From positions 12,143-76,142 of the forward strand of contig JBGSNZ010000025.1 in the NCBI GenBank assembly GCA_041739345.1: a stretch of DNA of 64,000 nucleotides, written 5' to 3'. This DNA is from DIGJ01 sp041739345. GTDB taxonomy: Bacteria > Bacillota > Clostridia > Lachnospirales > Lachnospiraceae. The notes below the pieces were generated by a model. That model worked only from the letters and a program-made list of their open reading frames with translations, was not told the origin of the DNA and made no database searches. This document shows positions 34,677-43,697 of this stretch, one piece after another. Both the position numbers and the translations under genes were made by a program. Numbering within the stretch: the first letter of the stretch is position 1; every line of letters begins with the position of its first letter.

Positions 34677-35723
34677 TTATCCTATGGAGGACATTATATT
34701 CATTAATGGCAACATTACTGAAATAAGAATCGTTCCTACGATGAACGAAGTTATGACTACAATTGTTGGTTCAATAAGACCAACTTTTTCTTCAATACTC
34801 TGTTCTGCCTCTTCCTGCAATCGTCGTGCAATTTCACTGATTACAGTATCTGCTGTACCACATCTTATTCCAAGTTCCAGCATGCGGCAGTAACTATTTG
34901 ACAATATCTGTGTTTCCCTCATAGCTTGGGCCAATCCAACTCCACTTTCCAATTTTTGAATGCACATATCATGCCGTTTTTTTTCAGTTGGAACATCATC
35001 TTGAATTACTGCTGCATTTCTCAATGCATCTTCGACATTAAGTCCGCTCATTATTCCCATAGACATAGCCGATACGAAATGGGCTGTTCCTACCTTTTTA
35101 ACAAGTCCTCTGCTTCCAAAATGCTTCTGATAGATTTTCTTTGCTCTTCCTCTTATATTATTATTAAAAGCGAAAACCAAAAGGCCAACTAGGATGGTTG
35201 CTAATAAAATACCTATGAGCGGCATTATATTTCCTAAAAATATTCCAATCTGCAATAATCCACCTGCAATGCCCTTCATCTGCCCTCCCAGCTGTTCATA
35301 AACCTTATTGAATATTGGAAGAACTTTAACTAGCAAAATAGCAATGATTATCACCATTAAGACACTTAAAATAACCGGATACAATATTGCACTCTTTATA
35401 CGGCTCATTAATTTAAAACGCCCATCATAATACTCGGATAAAGATTGAAATGCCTGCTCTTGTCTTCCTGCCATTTCTCCTGTTTCTGTCATGTCAGCTA
35501 CATATTTTGGAAAATGCTCTGTTTCTCTTAACGCACTAGAAAGTGTATTTCCATCATTCACTTTATCCGCCAATTCTTTTAATAATAACTTTAATGCAAT
35601 TTCTGTTTCATCTTCTGCTAGTAAATGAATACCATCTCCGATACTAATGCCTGAATGCAATAGCAAACTCATTTCCAAGCAAAAAACTGAAACAGACTCA
35701 TTTGATAAATTAATTTTTTTCAT
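34677..35723 (-). CDS. pilC: Type IV pilus / type II secretion inner-membrane protein, PilC/GspF-like
   Basis: About 348 residues with two T2SF domains. The first (residues about 10-125) has SVFCLEMSLLLHSGISI and TEHFPKYVADMTETGEMAG; the second (about 210-330) has HFVSAMSMGIMSGLNVEDAL and CRMLELGIRCGTADTVISEI. Three membrane helices separate and end them. It is the assembly platform that couples ATPase to pilin. The ATG at 35723 is preferred (AAAGGAAT upstream) over an in-frame TTG ten codons earlier. First gene of the pilus operon. Confidence 0.88.
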   Translation of the reverse strand: MKKINLSNESVSVFCLEMSLLLHSGISIGDGIHLLAEDETEIALKLLLKELADKVNDGNTLSSALRETEHFPKYVADMTETGEMAGRQEQAFQSLSEYYDGRFKLMSRIKSAILYPVILSVLMVIIIAILLVKVLPIFNKVYEQLGGQMKGIAGGLLQIGIFLGNIMPLIGILLATILVGLLVFAFNNNIRGRAKKIYQKHFGSRGLVKKVGTAHFVSAMSMGIMSGLNVEDALRNAAVIQDDVPTEKKRHDMCIQKLESGVGLAQAMRETQILSNSYCRMLELGIRCGTADTVISEIARRLQEEAEQSIEEKVGLIEPTIVVITSFIVGTILISVMLPLMNIMSSIG

Positions 35724-35822
35724 AATTACAACTATTCCTTTCGCTTCGCTCAAGAAAAAAAACGTAATTACAGCGTTGGCTTTGGGCGATTTTTTTGACT
35801 TAAAATCAACTGATAAAGAATG

Positions 35823-36824
35823 CTAATATAAATATTTTGCCTTATAATTAGAACCGTCGCCTATATATTTTAAAATAGCCTTACTGGATTTTCCGGAGGA
35901 CGCATAGGTTGGATCCATCAATTTCCAAATATCTCCATTGAAATAAATAATTCCATCAATCCATCCGCTATCATCTGTATATACATTAATCCACGCGTGA
36001 TATGCATCACCGCTGTATCCTACTACCAATTTTGAAGGTACTCCCTGACTTCGCAACATAGCAGTCATAACCGCTGCATAATCAAAACAGATTCCCTTTT
36101 TTTCTTGTAAAACCAAATCCAAATCAGGTAAATATCCACTTTTTACCGTTTTTGCTTTTTTCCTGTCATATGTAAAATTATTGACAACATAATTATATAT
36201 TTTTTTCACCTTAACTAAAGGATCGGCAATTCCTTTGGTAAGACTTGCTGCCTTTTTTACCACTTTACTATTTTCTTTGTAATTCACATATTGGTTTGGC
36301 GTCAAAAATGGTGCAAACTCATCTGTAAGCTCCACTGTAAAACTCTGCGACAATACCGTCAAATAAGATGTTCCCGAAATATTTTGATATATTGTTGTTT
36401 TATAGGTTCCATTTCCATCGGAAAGAGGAAAGACCTCATATTTTTTCGGTGTTACATTATATGTATATACCACTCCACTTGGTCCAGCTACCTGTGCTTT
36501 AATCTTATTTGTGGTATCTTCAATATATTTAACCATAATATAGCCATCGGAAACATTGGAATAATCAATAATGGAGTACTCATTCTTTTTAACTTGCGTG
36601 CCTGAAGCTTTTGTCTTAAGCACCATGGATACCGCTCCAGGAGATTCCGCAAGAATCGCTGCTTCTTCTTCTATCTCTACGCTTCCCATTGAGTTTTCAT
36701 CAACAATCCCATCCTCATACGCTTGATCGGAACTGTTTTCATTCTTCACACTATCTTTTGCGCATCCCACCAATAACGAAACTGCTATCGCTGTTATTAT
36801 CAATATTTTTCTTCTCTTTTGCAC
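35823..36824 (-). CDS. Transglutaminase-like lipoprotein (copy 1)
   Basis: 333 residues. GTG start at 36824, with GGGAGGCG upstream, as in the neighbouring copy. A lipoprotein signal with LLVGC near residue 21 is followed by an N-terminal beta domain and a C-terminal transglutaminase-like/cysteine-protease domain. Catalytic residues are visible: Cys in KGICFDYAAVM, His in YHAWINVYTD, Asp in LMDPTYASSG. Such surface proteins cleave or cross-link proteins at the wall; the substrate is unknown. A tandem paralogue of identical length lies at 37013-38014. Confidence 0.85.
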   Translation of the reverse strand: MQKRRKILIITAIAVSLLVGCAKDSVKNENSSDQAYEDGIVDENSMGSVEIEEEAAILAESPGAVSMVLKTKASGTQVKKNEYSIIDYSNVSDGYIMVKYIEDTTNKIKAQVAGPSGVVYTYNVTPKKYEVFPLSDGNGTYKTTIYQNISGTSYLTVLSQSFTVELTDEFAPFLTPNQYVNYKENSKVVKKAASLTKGIADPLVKVKKIYNYVVNNFTYDRKKAKTVKSGYLPDLDLVLQEKKGICFDYAAVMTAMLRSQGVPSKLVVGYSGDAYHAWINVYTDDSGWIDGIIYFNGDIWKLMDPTYASSGKSSKAILKYIGDGSNYKAKYLY

Positions 36825-36940
36825 AATAGCGCCTCCCTCATAATGAAAATTTCCGATTATAATCATGTAACAAAATCGCTAGCAAGATGTCTTCCCACGA
36901 TTATTTCTACTACTATCAAGCTTATTTTATCATGTTATAC

Positions 36941-37009
36941 TACTATCGTAAACATAAAAAAAGTACATTATATCTAAACAATTCACTATCACCAATATTA
37001 GAAGAATAA
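36941..37009 (+). pseudogene. 3' scrap of a BTAD regulator gene
   Basis: Reads YYRKHKKSTLYLNNSLSPIL then EE and stop. It matches the C-terminus of the BTAD regulator at 31147-31205 almost base for base (TATCGTAAACATAAAAAAAG shared). The similarity ends exactly after GAAGAAT. It sits between the two transglutaminase-like genes, on the opposite strand. It implies a former second BTAD gene or a local duplication. Confidence 0.85.
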
Positions 37010-37012
37010 ATC

Positions 37013-38014
37013 CTAATATAGATATTTTGCCTTATAGTTAGAACCGTCACCTATATATTTTAAAATAGCCTTACTGGATTTTCCGGAGGATGCATAGGTT
37101 GGATCCATTAGTTTCCATGCTTTTCCATCAAAATAAATGATTCCATCAATCCATCCCCTATCATCAGTATATACATTTATCCACGCATGATATGCATTTC
37201 CACTATGCCCTACTACCAATTTTGCAGGTATTTCTTGGCTTCGCAACATAGCGGTCATAACCGCTGCATAATCAAAACAGATTCCTTTTTTTTCCTTTAA
37301 CACAGAATCCAAATCTGGTAAATATCCACTTTTCACCACCTTTGCTTTTTTCTTATCATAGGTAAAATTATTGACGACATAATTATATATTTTCTTTACC
37401 TTAACTAATGGCTTTGTATTTCCTTCGGTAAGACTTGCTGCCTTTTTTACCACTTCACTATTCTCTTTATAATTCACATATTGGTTTGGTACTAAAAATG
37501 GTGCAAACTCATCTATCAGTTTCACCGCAAAGCTCTGAGACAGCACTGCCGAATAAGATGATTGCGAAATATTTTGATATATTGTTGTTTTATAGGTTCC
37601 ATTTCCATCAGAAAGAGGAAAGACCTCATATTTTTTCGGTGTTGCATTATAAGTATATACCACTCCACTTGGTCCAGTTACCTGTGCTTTAATCTTTTTC
37701 ACAGTAGATTTCATATATTTGACCATGATATAACCATCTGAAATGTTGGAATAATCAATAATGGAATACTCATTCTTTTTTACTTGCGTGCCTGAAGCTT
37801 CGGTCTTAAGCATATTGGATACCGCTCCGGGAGATTTTGAAAGAATCTCTGCCTCCTCTTCTATCAGAACGTTTCCCATTGAGTTTTCATCAACAATCCC
37901 ATCATCATGCGCTTGATGGAACATATTTTTATTCTTCACGCAATCCTTTGTGCATCCCACAAACAAAGAAATTGCTATTGGCATTACTATCCACATTTTT
38001 CTTCCCTTTTTCAC
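37013..38014 (-). CDS. Transglutaminase-like lipoprotein (copy 2)
   Basis: 333 residues, the same length as copy 1 and roughly 85% identical. GTG start with GGGAGATG upstream. The lipobox LFVGC and the catalytic Cys (KGICFDYA), His (YHAWINVY) and Asp (LMDPTY) are all kept. Most differences are conservative or in the signal and stalk (residues 22-65). Both copies appear functional. Its stop lies four bases from the BTAD scrap, showing that the duplication unit ended near there. Confidence 0.85.
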   Translation of the reverse strand: MKKGRKMWIVMPIAISLFVGCTKDCVKNKNMFHQAHDDGIVDENSMGNVLIEEEAEILSKSPGAVSNMLKTEASGTQVKKNEYSIIDYSNISDGYIMVKYMKSTVKKIKAQVTGPSGVVYTYNATPKKYEVFPLSDGNGTYKTTIYQNISQSSYSAVLSQSFAVKLIDEFAPFLVPNQYVNYKENSEVVKKAASLTEGNTKPLVKVKKIYNYVVNNFTYDKKKAKVVKSGYLPDLDSVLKEKKGICFDYAAVMTAMLRSQEIPAKLVVGHSGNAYHAWINVYTDDRGWIDGIIYFDGKAWKLMDPTYASSGKSSKAILKYIGDGSNYKAKYLY

Positions 38015-38114
38015 AATAGCATCTCCCTCATAATAGAATTAAAGATTAAACTAAAACCATTATATGTTTTTACAATATTTATGATTTTTTTGTATTTTGT
38101 TTATCAAATTAAAA

Positions 38115-38148
38115 AAGAGATACCATTTTTTTACAAACAGTATCTCTT
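38115..38148 (-). terminator. Terminator after the hydrolase pseudogene
   Basis: AAGAGATAC (38115-38123) pairs with GTATCTCTT (38140-38148). On the minus strand TTTTTTAATTTG follows. Confidence 0.75.
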
Positions 38149-38160
38149 GCCAATTTCATT

Positions 38161-38587
38161 CTATGTTTCTTCAGTAAAGAATTTTATTAGCTCTTTTTTA
38201 AATTCAGAAGGATTCTTTAATGGATGTTCATGACCAAATCCTTGAATTATAACTTTACTACAACGAGGATTTATCTGTGTCATATAATTCACTGTTTTTG
38301 CTATTACTTTGGGTTCTTTACTCCCCTGCAAGAATTTAATTGGTACAAGTACATCTTCAAAACCAGGTAACTTATCGGTTGTATATCTGTCCGTATAATA
38401 ATTCATCCAAGTCTGTTTGCTGATTTTTCTCCAATATGTTATGAACGCAATTTTCTTTTCTGGTTTCTTTAGTTCTAGAAAAGGTATTTGATATATCTAA
38501 TATCTTTTCATACATCTCCACGATTGCTGCACAATGTAATAATATGATAGTTTTATTTTGCCTACTTCCATATTCTTCAAAATACAT
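38161..38587 (-). pseudogene. Degenerate alpha/beta hydrolase
   Basis: Two overlapping minus-strand frames make one decayed gene. The first (from 38587) has MYFEEYGSRQNKTIILLHCA, the start of an alpha/beta hydrolase. It then lacks the central part, including the nucleophile elbow. The second (to 38161) has VPIKFLQGSKEPKV and VIIQGFGHEHPLKNPSEFKKEL, the C-terminal Asp/His region. A frameshift near 38450-38470 and an internal deletion of over 100 codons leave it non-functional. Confidence 0.75.
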
Positions 38588-38629
38588 ATATTTTATTCTC
38601 CTATAAGTCAGCCTACTGCCTGCGAGATT

Positions 38630-40063
38630 TTATCCTTGCTTCAACGTTGTGGAAAGATTTTGTACATTTACTAGTTCCTTTTCTACTGCACTGATAGATT
38701 TATTTTGCATCGTTACAGTTTCGGTAATCGTGGTAATCATTGCATCATTCTCCTCGGTAACACTAACCAACGTTTCGATTTCATTGTTAACTGTTTGAAA
38801 ATTACTTTTTACCTGATTAATAATGGCGTATTCTTTTCCTACAATGGTTTCGACTGCCTTTGTCGTTTCATCAATATTCAAGAGTAATTCTTTTAGTTCG
38901 TGCATCTTAGAAATTCCATCACTTGCCGAATCCGTTCCTGCAGTAATACGTTCCGAAACAATTCCAACCTTCATTTCTACGGATTGAAGAATTTTCTCAA
39001 TATTTTTGGAAGCTATTTCACTTTGTTCTGCCAAAGAACGTATTTCTCCTGCAACCACTGCAAATCCTCTTCCTTGTTCGCCTGCTCTTGCCGCCTCGAT
39101 CGAAGCATTTAAAGAAAGTAAATTGGTTTGTGACGAAATCGAGTTAATTTCTCCGAGTATTGTTTGGATTGTCTGCATCTCATCTAATAGTTCCTGCGCT
39201 GCAGCATTTGCCTGACCCACCCGATCCTGCATCATTTCCATTGAGCCATAAACAATATCTGCTCCCTTAGTTCCATCCTTTACTGCATGTCCTACCTGGG
39301 TAAATTTGTCTTCCAATTCACTTGCAAGCTTATAATTATCTTCAATTGCGGCGGCGGCTTCAGCTACCATCGTATTTACTTGAATCGTTGCACCACTTAA
39401 ATTTGACATAGCCTGCTGTATTTGATTCGCAGAATCGCTTACTTCATCTGCTCTGCTCGTAATGTTATGTACGTTATCAAGACTCTCTTTTAACGAAGAA
39501 GAAAGTTTTCCTGCAATCAAGTCTGATTTTTCATGATTCGCTTTAATTTTGCTCAATTGTTCTTCGGATTCTTTGATTAAACGTTCACCCCGTCTAGTTG
39601 CTGAATATAAAACCGCGGCTGTTAAGATATAAGCAATCACTTTTATAAGTGCCCCGCGAACCGTTGGTTCTTCTGCTCCTTCAATTATAGCTGGGTTAAA
39701 GATGGCACATCCAATTAAAATGAAAGCCATTGGTATTACAAAATATCGGATAATTTTTTGATTAAAATAGATAGTAGTCATTCCAAGTGTAATAAAGAGT
39801 GCAATAAATGCTGCAGAGCTTCCACCTACGGCTCCAGAATAAATGGTATCACAAATAGATGCTGATAGTACAATTCCCAATGCCTTAAAATCATCTCTAA
39901 GCTTTGAAAAATAACTTATTATTGATCCAGTTAATCCGATTGCTAAGGTTAAAACGGCTAGTACAAATTTTTGTGAGCCACCATACTTTGCAAAAGCGGT
40001 AACCCCAAGTGCTGCTACTGCTACAATAACAATCATTAGATTTGTTTTATGAATTTTTATCAT
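38630..40063 (-). CDS. Methyl-accepting chemotaxis protein with membrane-embedded N-terminus
   Basis: 477 residues. The N-terminal 160 residues are five or six membrane helices with very short loops. There is no extracytoplasmic sensor domain and no recognisable HAMP. A coiled-coil signalling domain follows, with the hairpin tip ISSQTNLLSLNASIEAARAGEQGRGFAVVAGEIRSLAEQS split over the usual positions (about 330-370). It couples to CheW/CheA. The membrane-only input suggests sensing of membrane state, energy or a partner rather than an external ligand. Single gene. Confidence 0.88.
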   Translation of the reverse strand: MIKIHKTNLMIVIVAVAALGVTAFAKYGGSQKFVLAVLTLAIGLTGSIISYFSKLRDDFKALGIVLSASICDTIYSGAVGGSSAAFIALFITLGMTTIYFNQKIIRYFVIPMAFILIGCAIFNPAIIEGAEEPTVRGALIKVIAYILTAAVLYSATRRGERLIKESEEQLSKIKANHEKSDLIAGKLSSSLKESLDNVHNITSRADEVSDSANQIQQAMSNLSGATIQVNTMVAEAAAAIEDNYKLASELEDKFTQVGHAVKDGTKGADIVYGSMEMMQDRVGQANAAAQELLDEMQTIQTILGEINSISSQTNLLSLNASIEAARAGEQGRGFAVVAGEIRSLAEQSEIASKNIEKILQSVEMKVGIVSERITAGTDSASDGISKMHELKELLLNIDETTKAVETIVGKEYAIINQVKSNFQTVNNEIETLVSVTEENDAMITTITETVTMQNKSISAVEKELVNVQNLSTTLKQG

Positions 40064-40159
40064 ATTCTTCTCCTTTTTACACTTTCCCCTATTTCTTTCA
40101 TTTTAATATATTTACTATTGTTTTACAAGATTTTCGTTTTTCCTTTTTATAAAAAAAAT

Positions 40160-40198
40160 GAAGGTATTCACTAAAAACTCCTCTTAGTGACTACCTTC
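40160..40198 (-). terminator. Terminator of the antiporter operon
   Basis: GAAGGTA..TCACTAA and TTAGTGA..TACCTTC form a long stem with one mismatch. On the minus strand ATTTTTTTTATAAAAAGG follows. Confidence 0.85.
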
Positions 40199-40257
40199 GT
40201 TTGTATCATGGTGCTATCTTAAGTGTAATATATTCTCATTACATAATCTGTGAATCA

Positions 40258-41442
40258 TTACGCCTTTTTGCTCACTACAATTTCACCTGATTTTTCTAAG
40301 GCAATTTTGGCAGCAATCGGACCAATAATAGAATATATAAATGTTGAACATAAAATAATACCCCTAATCTGTGCTGCATAATCAGGTACAAGTTTTCCAG
40401 CAACTACAATAAGTCCTAATGCAACACCAGCTTGCGGCATTAGTGTTGGTCCTAAATACTTGCAAATCTTATCCTCTTGTTTCATGATTTTTCCACCAAA
40501 CCACGCTCCAAATATTTTTCCAAAAACACGTAAAACGACATACATTATTCCTATTACACCAATTGAAGGAAGTGCTGATATTTCAAATCCTGCGCCAGAA
40601 ATAACAAAGAAAATCATAAAAATAGCAGGCGTAAAATTATCTACTATTTTCACAATATTATCAGTTTCTGAATATATATTTACAAGTACTGCACCTAATG
40701 ACATACACGCAAGCAAAGATGAACCATGGAAATATTCTGACAACCAGTATGTAAATAGTACAATAGCTATAATAATACAAGCTCTATTCGATGATTTTTT
40801 GAACCAACGAAATATCAATTTCATAAATATACTCATTATTGCCCCAATAATAAACGAAATGAGTATCGCAGAAATCGGACTTAAAATAGATAAAATAATA
40901 TTGGTATTGAGGTTGGATGACATCACTTTCACTATAGTTGTTGCAAATCCAAACCCAATTAATGCAACTGCATCGTCAATTGCTACTACGCTTAGGAGTA
41001 ATGATGTTAATGATCCTTTCGCTTTATATTGATTTATAACCATTATCGTCTGAGCAGGAGCAGTTGCAGCAGCAATCGCTCCTAACATGATTGAAAGTTT
41101 TATATCAAAACCACAAACAATTAATGCCACCGTCACTAAAATTATAGCTCCGAAAGCTTCTGATATAGCTATAATTATTGGCGCAGCTCCAACTTTTTTA
41201 AAATAATTTAAATTAAATTCCGTTCCAATTGAAAAGGCTATGAATGCTAATGCTATATCAGAAATAACAGAAAATCCACTTACCATACTAGTGGGAATTA
41301 AATTGAACAAAGATGGACCTAATAAGAGTCCTGCGATTAAATAACCTGTAACATTTGGAAATTTTAGAAATTTAGCAAGTCTTCCACAAAACAAACCTGA
41401 TAAGAGCATAATAGCTGTTTCTATAATAATTTTATTTTCCAC
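40258..41442 (-). CDS. Cation:proton antiporter, CPA2/Kef-type membrane domain
   Basis: 394 residues with about 11-12 membrane helices. Characteristic CPA2 motifs are KFPNVTGYLIAGLLLGP in helix 2 and SVVAIDDAVALIGFG in the ion-binding helix (Asp-Asp pair). It exchanges Na+ or K+ for protons across the cytoplasmic membrane. It lacks the TrkA-N/RCK C-terminal domains of KefB/C, so regulation must come from elsewhere, plausibly from the PII-like protein encoded upstream, whose stop it overlaps by 11 bases. Confidence 0.88.
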   Translation of the reverse strand: MENKIIIETAIMLLSGLFCGRLAKFLKFPNVTGYLIAGLLLGPSLFNLIPTSMVSGFSVISDIALAFIAFSIGTEFNLNYFKKVGAAPIIIAISEAFGAIILVTVALIVCGFDIKLSIMLGAIAAATAPAQTIMVINQYKAKGSLTSLLLSVVAIDDAVALIGFGFATTIVKVMSSNLNTNIILSILSPISAILISFIIGAIMSIFMKLIFRWFKKSSNRACIIIAIVLFTYWLSEYFHGSSLLACMSLGAVLVNIYSETDNIVKIVDNFTPAIFMIFFVISGAGFEISALPSIGVIGIMYVVLRVFGKIFGAWFGGKIMKQEDKICKYLGPTLMPQAGVALGLIVVAGKLVPDYAAQIRGIILCSTFIYSIIGPIAAKIALEKSGEIVVSKKA

Positions 41443-41785
41443 TTTTGTAAATTCCTTTCACAAAATCAATTGGTACACTAAATACTATGCCTACATCTTT
41501 TTTTGAAAGGTCTCCGACAACAGATTCTATTGCTTCAATTGCTTCATTTAATTGATTATCCTCAATAACTGTTAGGATAATATTACTTTTTTCTCTTTCT
41601 GGATATAAATATGCTCTGATTGATCCTAAAAATGGAATCTCATCATTATCATGCTTATCGCATAATATTCTAGCCATTCCTGCGCTATCAATAATTGTAG
41701 CTCCTTTAATATTTCTGTTAACAAATTCTACTAATAAATCATCCAATTTTTCAGTTTTATTTAATACTAAAAATAATAACTTCAT
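41432..41785 (-). CDS. PII-like regulatory protein linked to the antiporter
   Basis: 117 residues. The start at 41785 follows GGAGAAAAT; an ATG four codons earlier overlaps that site. It has an alternating beta-alpha-beta pattern of ferredoxin-like fold (KLLFLVLNKTEKLDDLLVEFVNRNIKGATIIDS...IILTVIEDNQLNEAIEAIESVVG), which fits the PII/CutA superfamily. The T-loop uridylylation motif of GlnB is not visible. PII-like proteins are known to be encoded with and to control transporters. Here the ligand is unknown and control of the antiporter is inference from the overlap. Confidence 0.65.
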   Translation of the reverse strand: MKLLFLVLNKTEKLDDLLVEFVNRNIKGATIIDSAGMARILCDKHDNDEIPFLGSIRAYLYPEREKSNIILTVIEDNQLNEAIEAIESVVGDLSKKDVGIVFSVPIDFVKGIYKSGK

Positions 41786-41921
41786 AATTTTCTCCATTCT
41801 TGCGCATGTCTTTTGCGCATATTAAGTTTTTGCTATTCTCTACTTTCCTTATTTTAGTATATACGTTCTTATATTACAAGGGTGTATCTTTATTAAAATG
41901 GGGTTCTGATGCTCATGCCAA

Positions 41922-41960
41922 AAAGCACCAAATGCAAGAATTCCTTTCATTTGGTGCTTT
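41922..41960 (-). terminator. Terminator of the ilv genes
   Basis: AAAGCACCAAATG (41922-41934) pairs perfectly with CATTTGGTGCTTT (41948-41960). On the minus strand TTTTT follows. Confidence 0.85.
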
Positions 41961-41984
41961 CCACTATATCCTAGTTACTATAAT

Positions 41985-42995
41985 TTAGTTGTCGATCAAT
42001 TTATTTCCATCATTCCAGCTATAAAGTTTACGAAGTTCTGCTCCTACTACTTCTGAAGGATGTGCAGCTCCTCTTCTTCTCATTGCATTGAAGTTTGGAC
42101 AATTTACAGAGTTTTCAAGTAACCAATTCTTAGCAAATGTACCATCTTGAATATCAGTCAATACCTGCTTCATTGCTTTCTTTGTCTCTGCAGTAATAAT
42201 CTTTGGTCCTGTAATATAATCACCATATTCAGCAGTATTGGAAACGGAATATCTCATTCCAGCAAAACCACTTTCAAAGATTAAGTCTACGATTAATTTC
42301 ATTTCGTGGATACATTCAAAGTATGCACTTTCTGGTTCATATCCAGCTTCCACTAATGTTTCAAAACCTGCCTGCATTAAAGCGGTAACACCACCACAAA
42401 GTACTGCCTGCTCTCCAAAAAGGTCTGTTTCTGTTTCTTCACGGAAGGTTGTTTGTAATACACCTGCTCTTGCACCACCGATTGCTAATGCATATGCCAA
42501 TGCCATATCATAAGCTTTTCCGGTTGCATCTTGATGTACTGCTATTAAACAAGGAACACCTTTTCCTTCTTTATACTGGCTTCTTACAGTATGTCCTGGT
42601 CCCTTTGGTGCAATCATAGCTACATCGACATTCTTAGGAGCAACTATCTGACCAAAGTGAATTGCGAAACCATGAGCAAACATTAACATATTTCCTGGTT
42701 CTAAGTTTGGCTCAACGGATTCTTTATACATTTTTGCTTGTTTCTCATCATTGATAAGAATCATAATAATATCTGCTTTTTTTGCTGCTTCTGCAGCTGT
42801 ATATACTTCAAAGCCTTGTGCCTGTGCTTTTTCCCAAGACTTGGAGCCCTCATAAAGACCGATAATGACGTTGCAACCTGATTCCTTTGCATTCAATGCA
42901 TGTGCATGTCCCTGGCTTCCATAACCAATGACAGCTATTGTTTTTCCTTCCAAAAGTGATAAGTTACAATCTTCCTGGTAGTAAATCTTTGCCAT
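41985..42995 (-). CDS. ilvC: Ketol-acid reductoisomerase
   Basis: 336 residues. Converts acetolactate or acetohydroxybutyrate to dihydroxy acids in valine/isoleucine/leucine synthesis, using NAD(P)H and Mg2+. The N-terminal Rossmann motif is IAVIGYGSQGHAHALN. Metal-binding residues sit in TETDLFGEQAVLCGG and ECIHEMKLIVDLIFE. Class I length. The start at 42995 is set by GGAGGAAAGAA; the upstream ATG precedes that site. Downstream of ilvN in the same direction; ilvB is not in the window. Confidence 0.97.
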   Translation of the reverse strand: MAKIYYQEDCNLSLLEGKTIAVIGYGSQGHAHALNAKESGCNVIIGLYEGSKSWEKAQAQGFEVYTAAEAAKKADIIMILINDEKQAKMYKESVEPNLEPGNMLMFAHGFAIHFGQIVAPKNVDVAMIAPKGPGHTVRSQYKEGKGVPCLIAVHQDATGKAYDMALAYALAIGGARAGVLQTTFREETETDLFGEQAVLCGGVTALMQAGFETLVEAGYEPESAYFECIHEMKLIVDLIFESGFAGMRYSVSNTAEYGDYITGPKIITAETKKAMKQVLTDIQDGTFAKNWLLENSVNCPNFNAMRRRGAAHPSEVVGAELRKLYSWNDGNKLIDN

Positions 42996-43071
42996 TTTTC
43001 TTTCCTCCATTTTTTGTTTTTCTATGGCTTACACCTCTAAGTTTTTACCTATAAAGTAATCTCTTAAAAGA

Positions 43072-43578
43072 CTAGTCATCAATTCCTTGTGCCAAATCAC
43101 CAGCTCCTCGTATCAAACCAGTAATTCCGGTACGAACTAATTCTTTAATTTCAAATCCATCCAGTAGTTTAATGAAAGCATCCAGTTTTACCTGATTGCC
43201 AGTAAGTTCAACCATAAGAGACTCCATGGCAACATCCACAATTTTGGCTCTGAATATATCCGCAACTGCAATAATCGCCTGACGTTCCTTTGGGCCTGCC
43301 ATTACTTTAACAAGAATTAACTCCCGACAAACCGATTCTCCATCTTTTAGTTCTGTAATTTCTCGAACATCCTCCAATTTCTCAAGCTGTTTTCCAATCT
43401 GTTCTAAAATCAGATCATCACCAGTCACTGCAACTGTCATTCTTGAAAAAGCAGGATTTTCTGTTTCACCTACTGTAAGACTATCAATATTATATCCGCG
43501 TCGGCTAAATAGACCAGCCACACGGCTCAAAACTCCTGCAGTATTATCTACAAGAATGGATAGAGTCATTCTTCTCAT
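43072..43578 (-). CDS. ilvN: Acetolactate synthase small (regulatory) subunit
   Basis: 168 residues. The N-terminal ACT domain (LSILVDNTAGVLSRVAGLFSRRGYNIDSLTVG) binds valine for feedback inhibition. The C-terminal half (ELILVKVMAGPKERQAIIAVADIFRAKIVDV) is the second ACT-like domain. It activates the catalytic subunit, which is not encoded here. Separated from ilvC by about 75 bp with no leader attenuator visible. Confidence 0.95.
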   Translation of the reverse strand: MRRMTLSILVDNTAGVLSRVAGLFSRRGYNIDSLTVGETENPAFSRMTVAVTGDDLILEQIGKQLEKLEDVREITELKDGESVCRELILVKVMAGPKERQAIIAVADIFRAKIVDVAMESLMVELTGNQVKLDAFIKLLDGFEIKELVRTGITGLIRGAGDLAQGIDD

Positions 43579-43697
43579 ATGATATCTCCCTTCACAAGCT
43601 CTTTACTTTATTACTTTATTACAATAAATGCTACACTACTATAATGTGTTAAAGAGTCAATGTTTATCAAATATTGTAGCAATAGTACCTTCATTTG

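Noticed and set aside
43579..43697. T-box or leader-peptide attenuator for the ilv genes
   Set aside because: The region before ilvN is short, A+T-rich and holds no T-box core or run of branched-chain codons.
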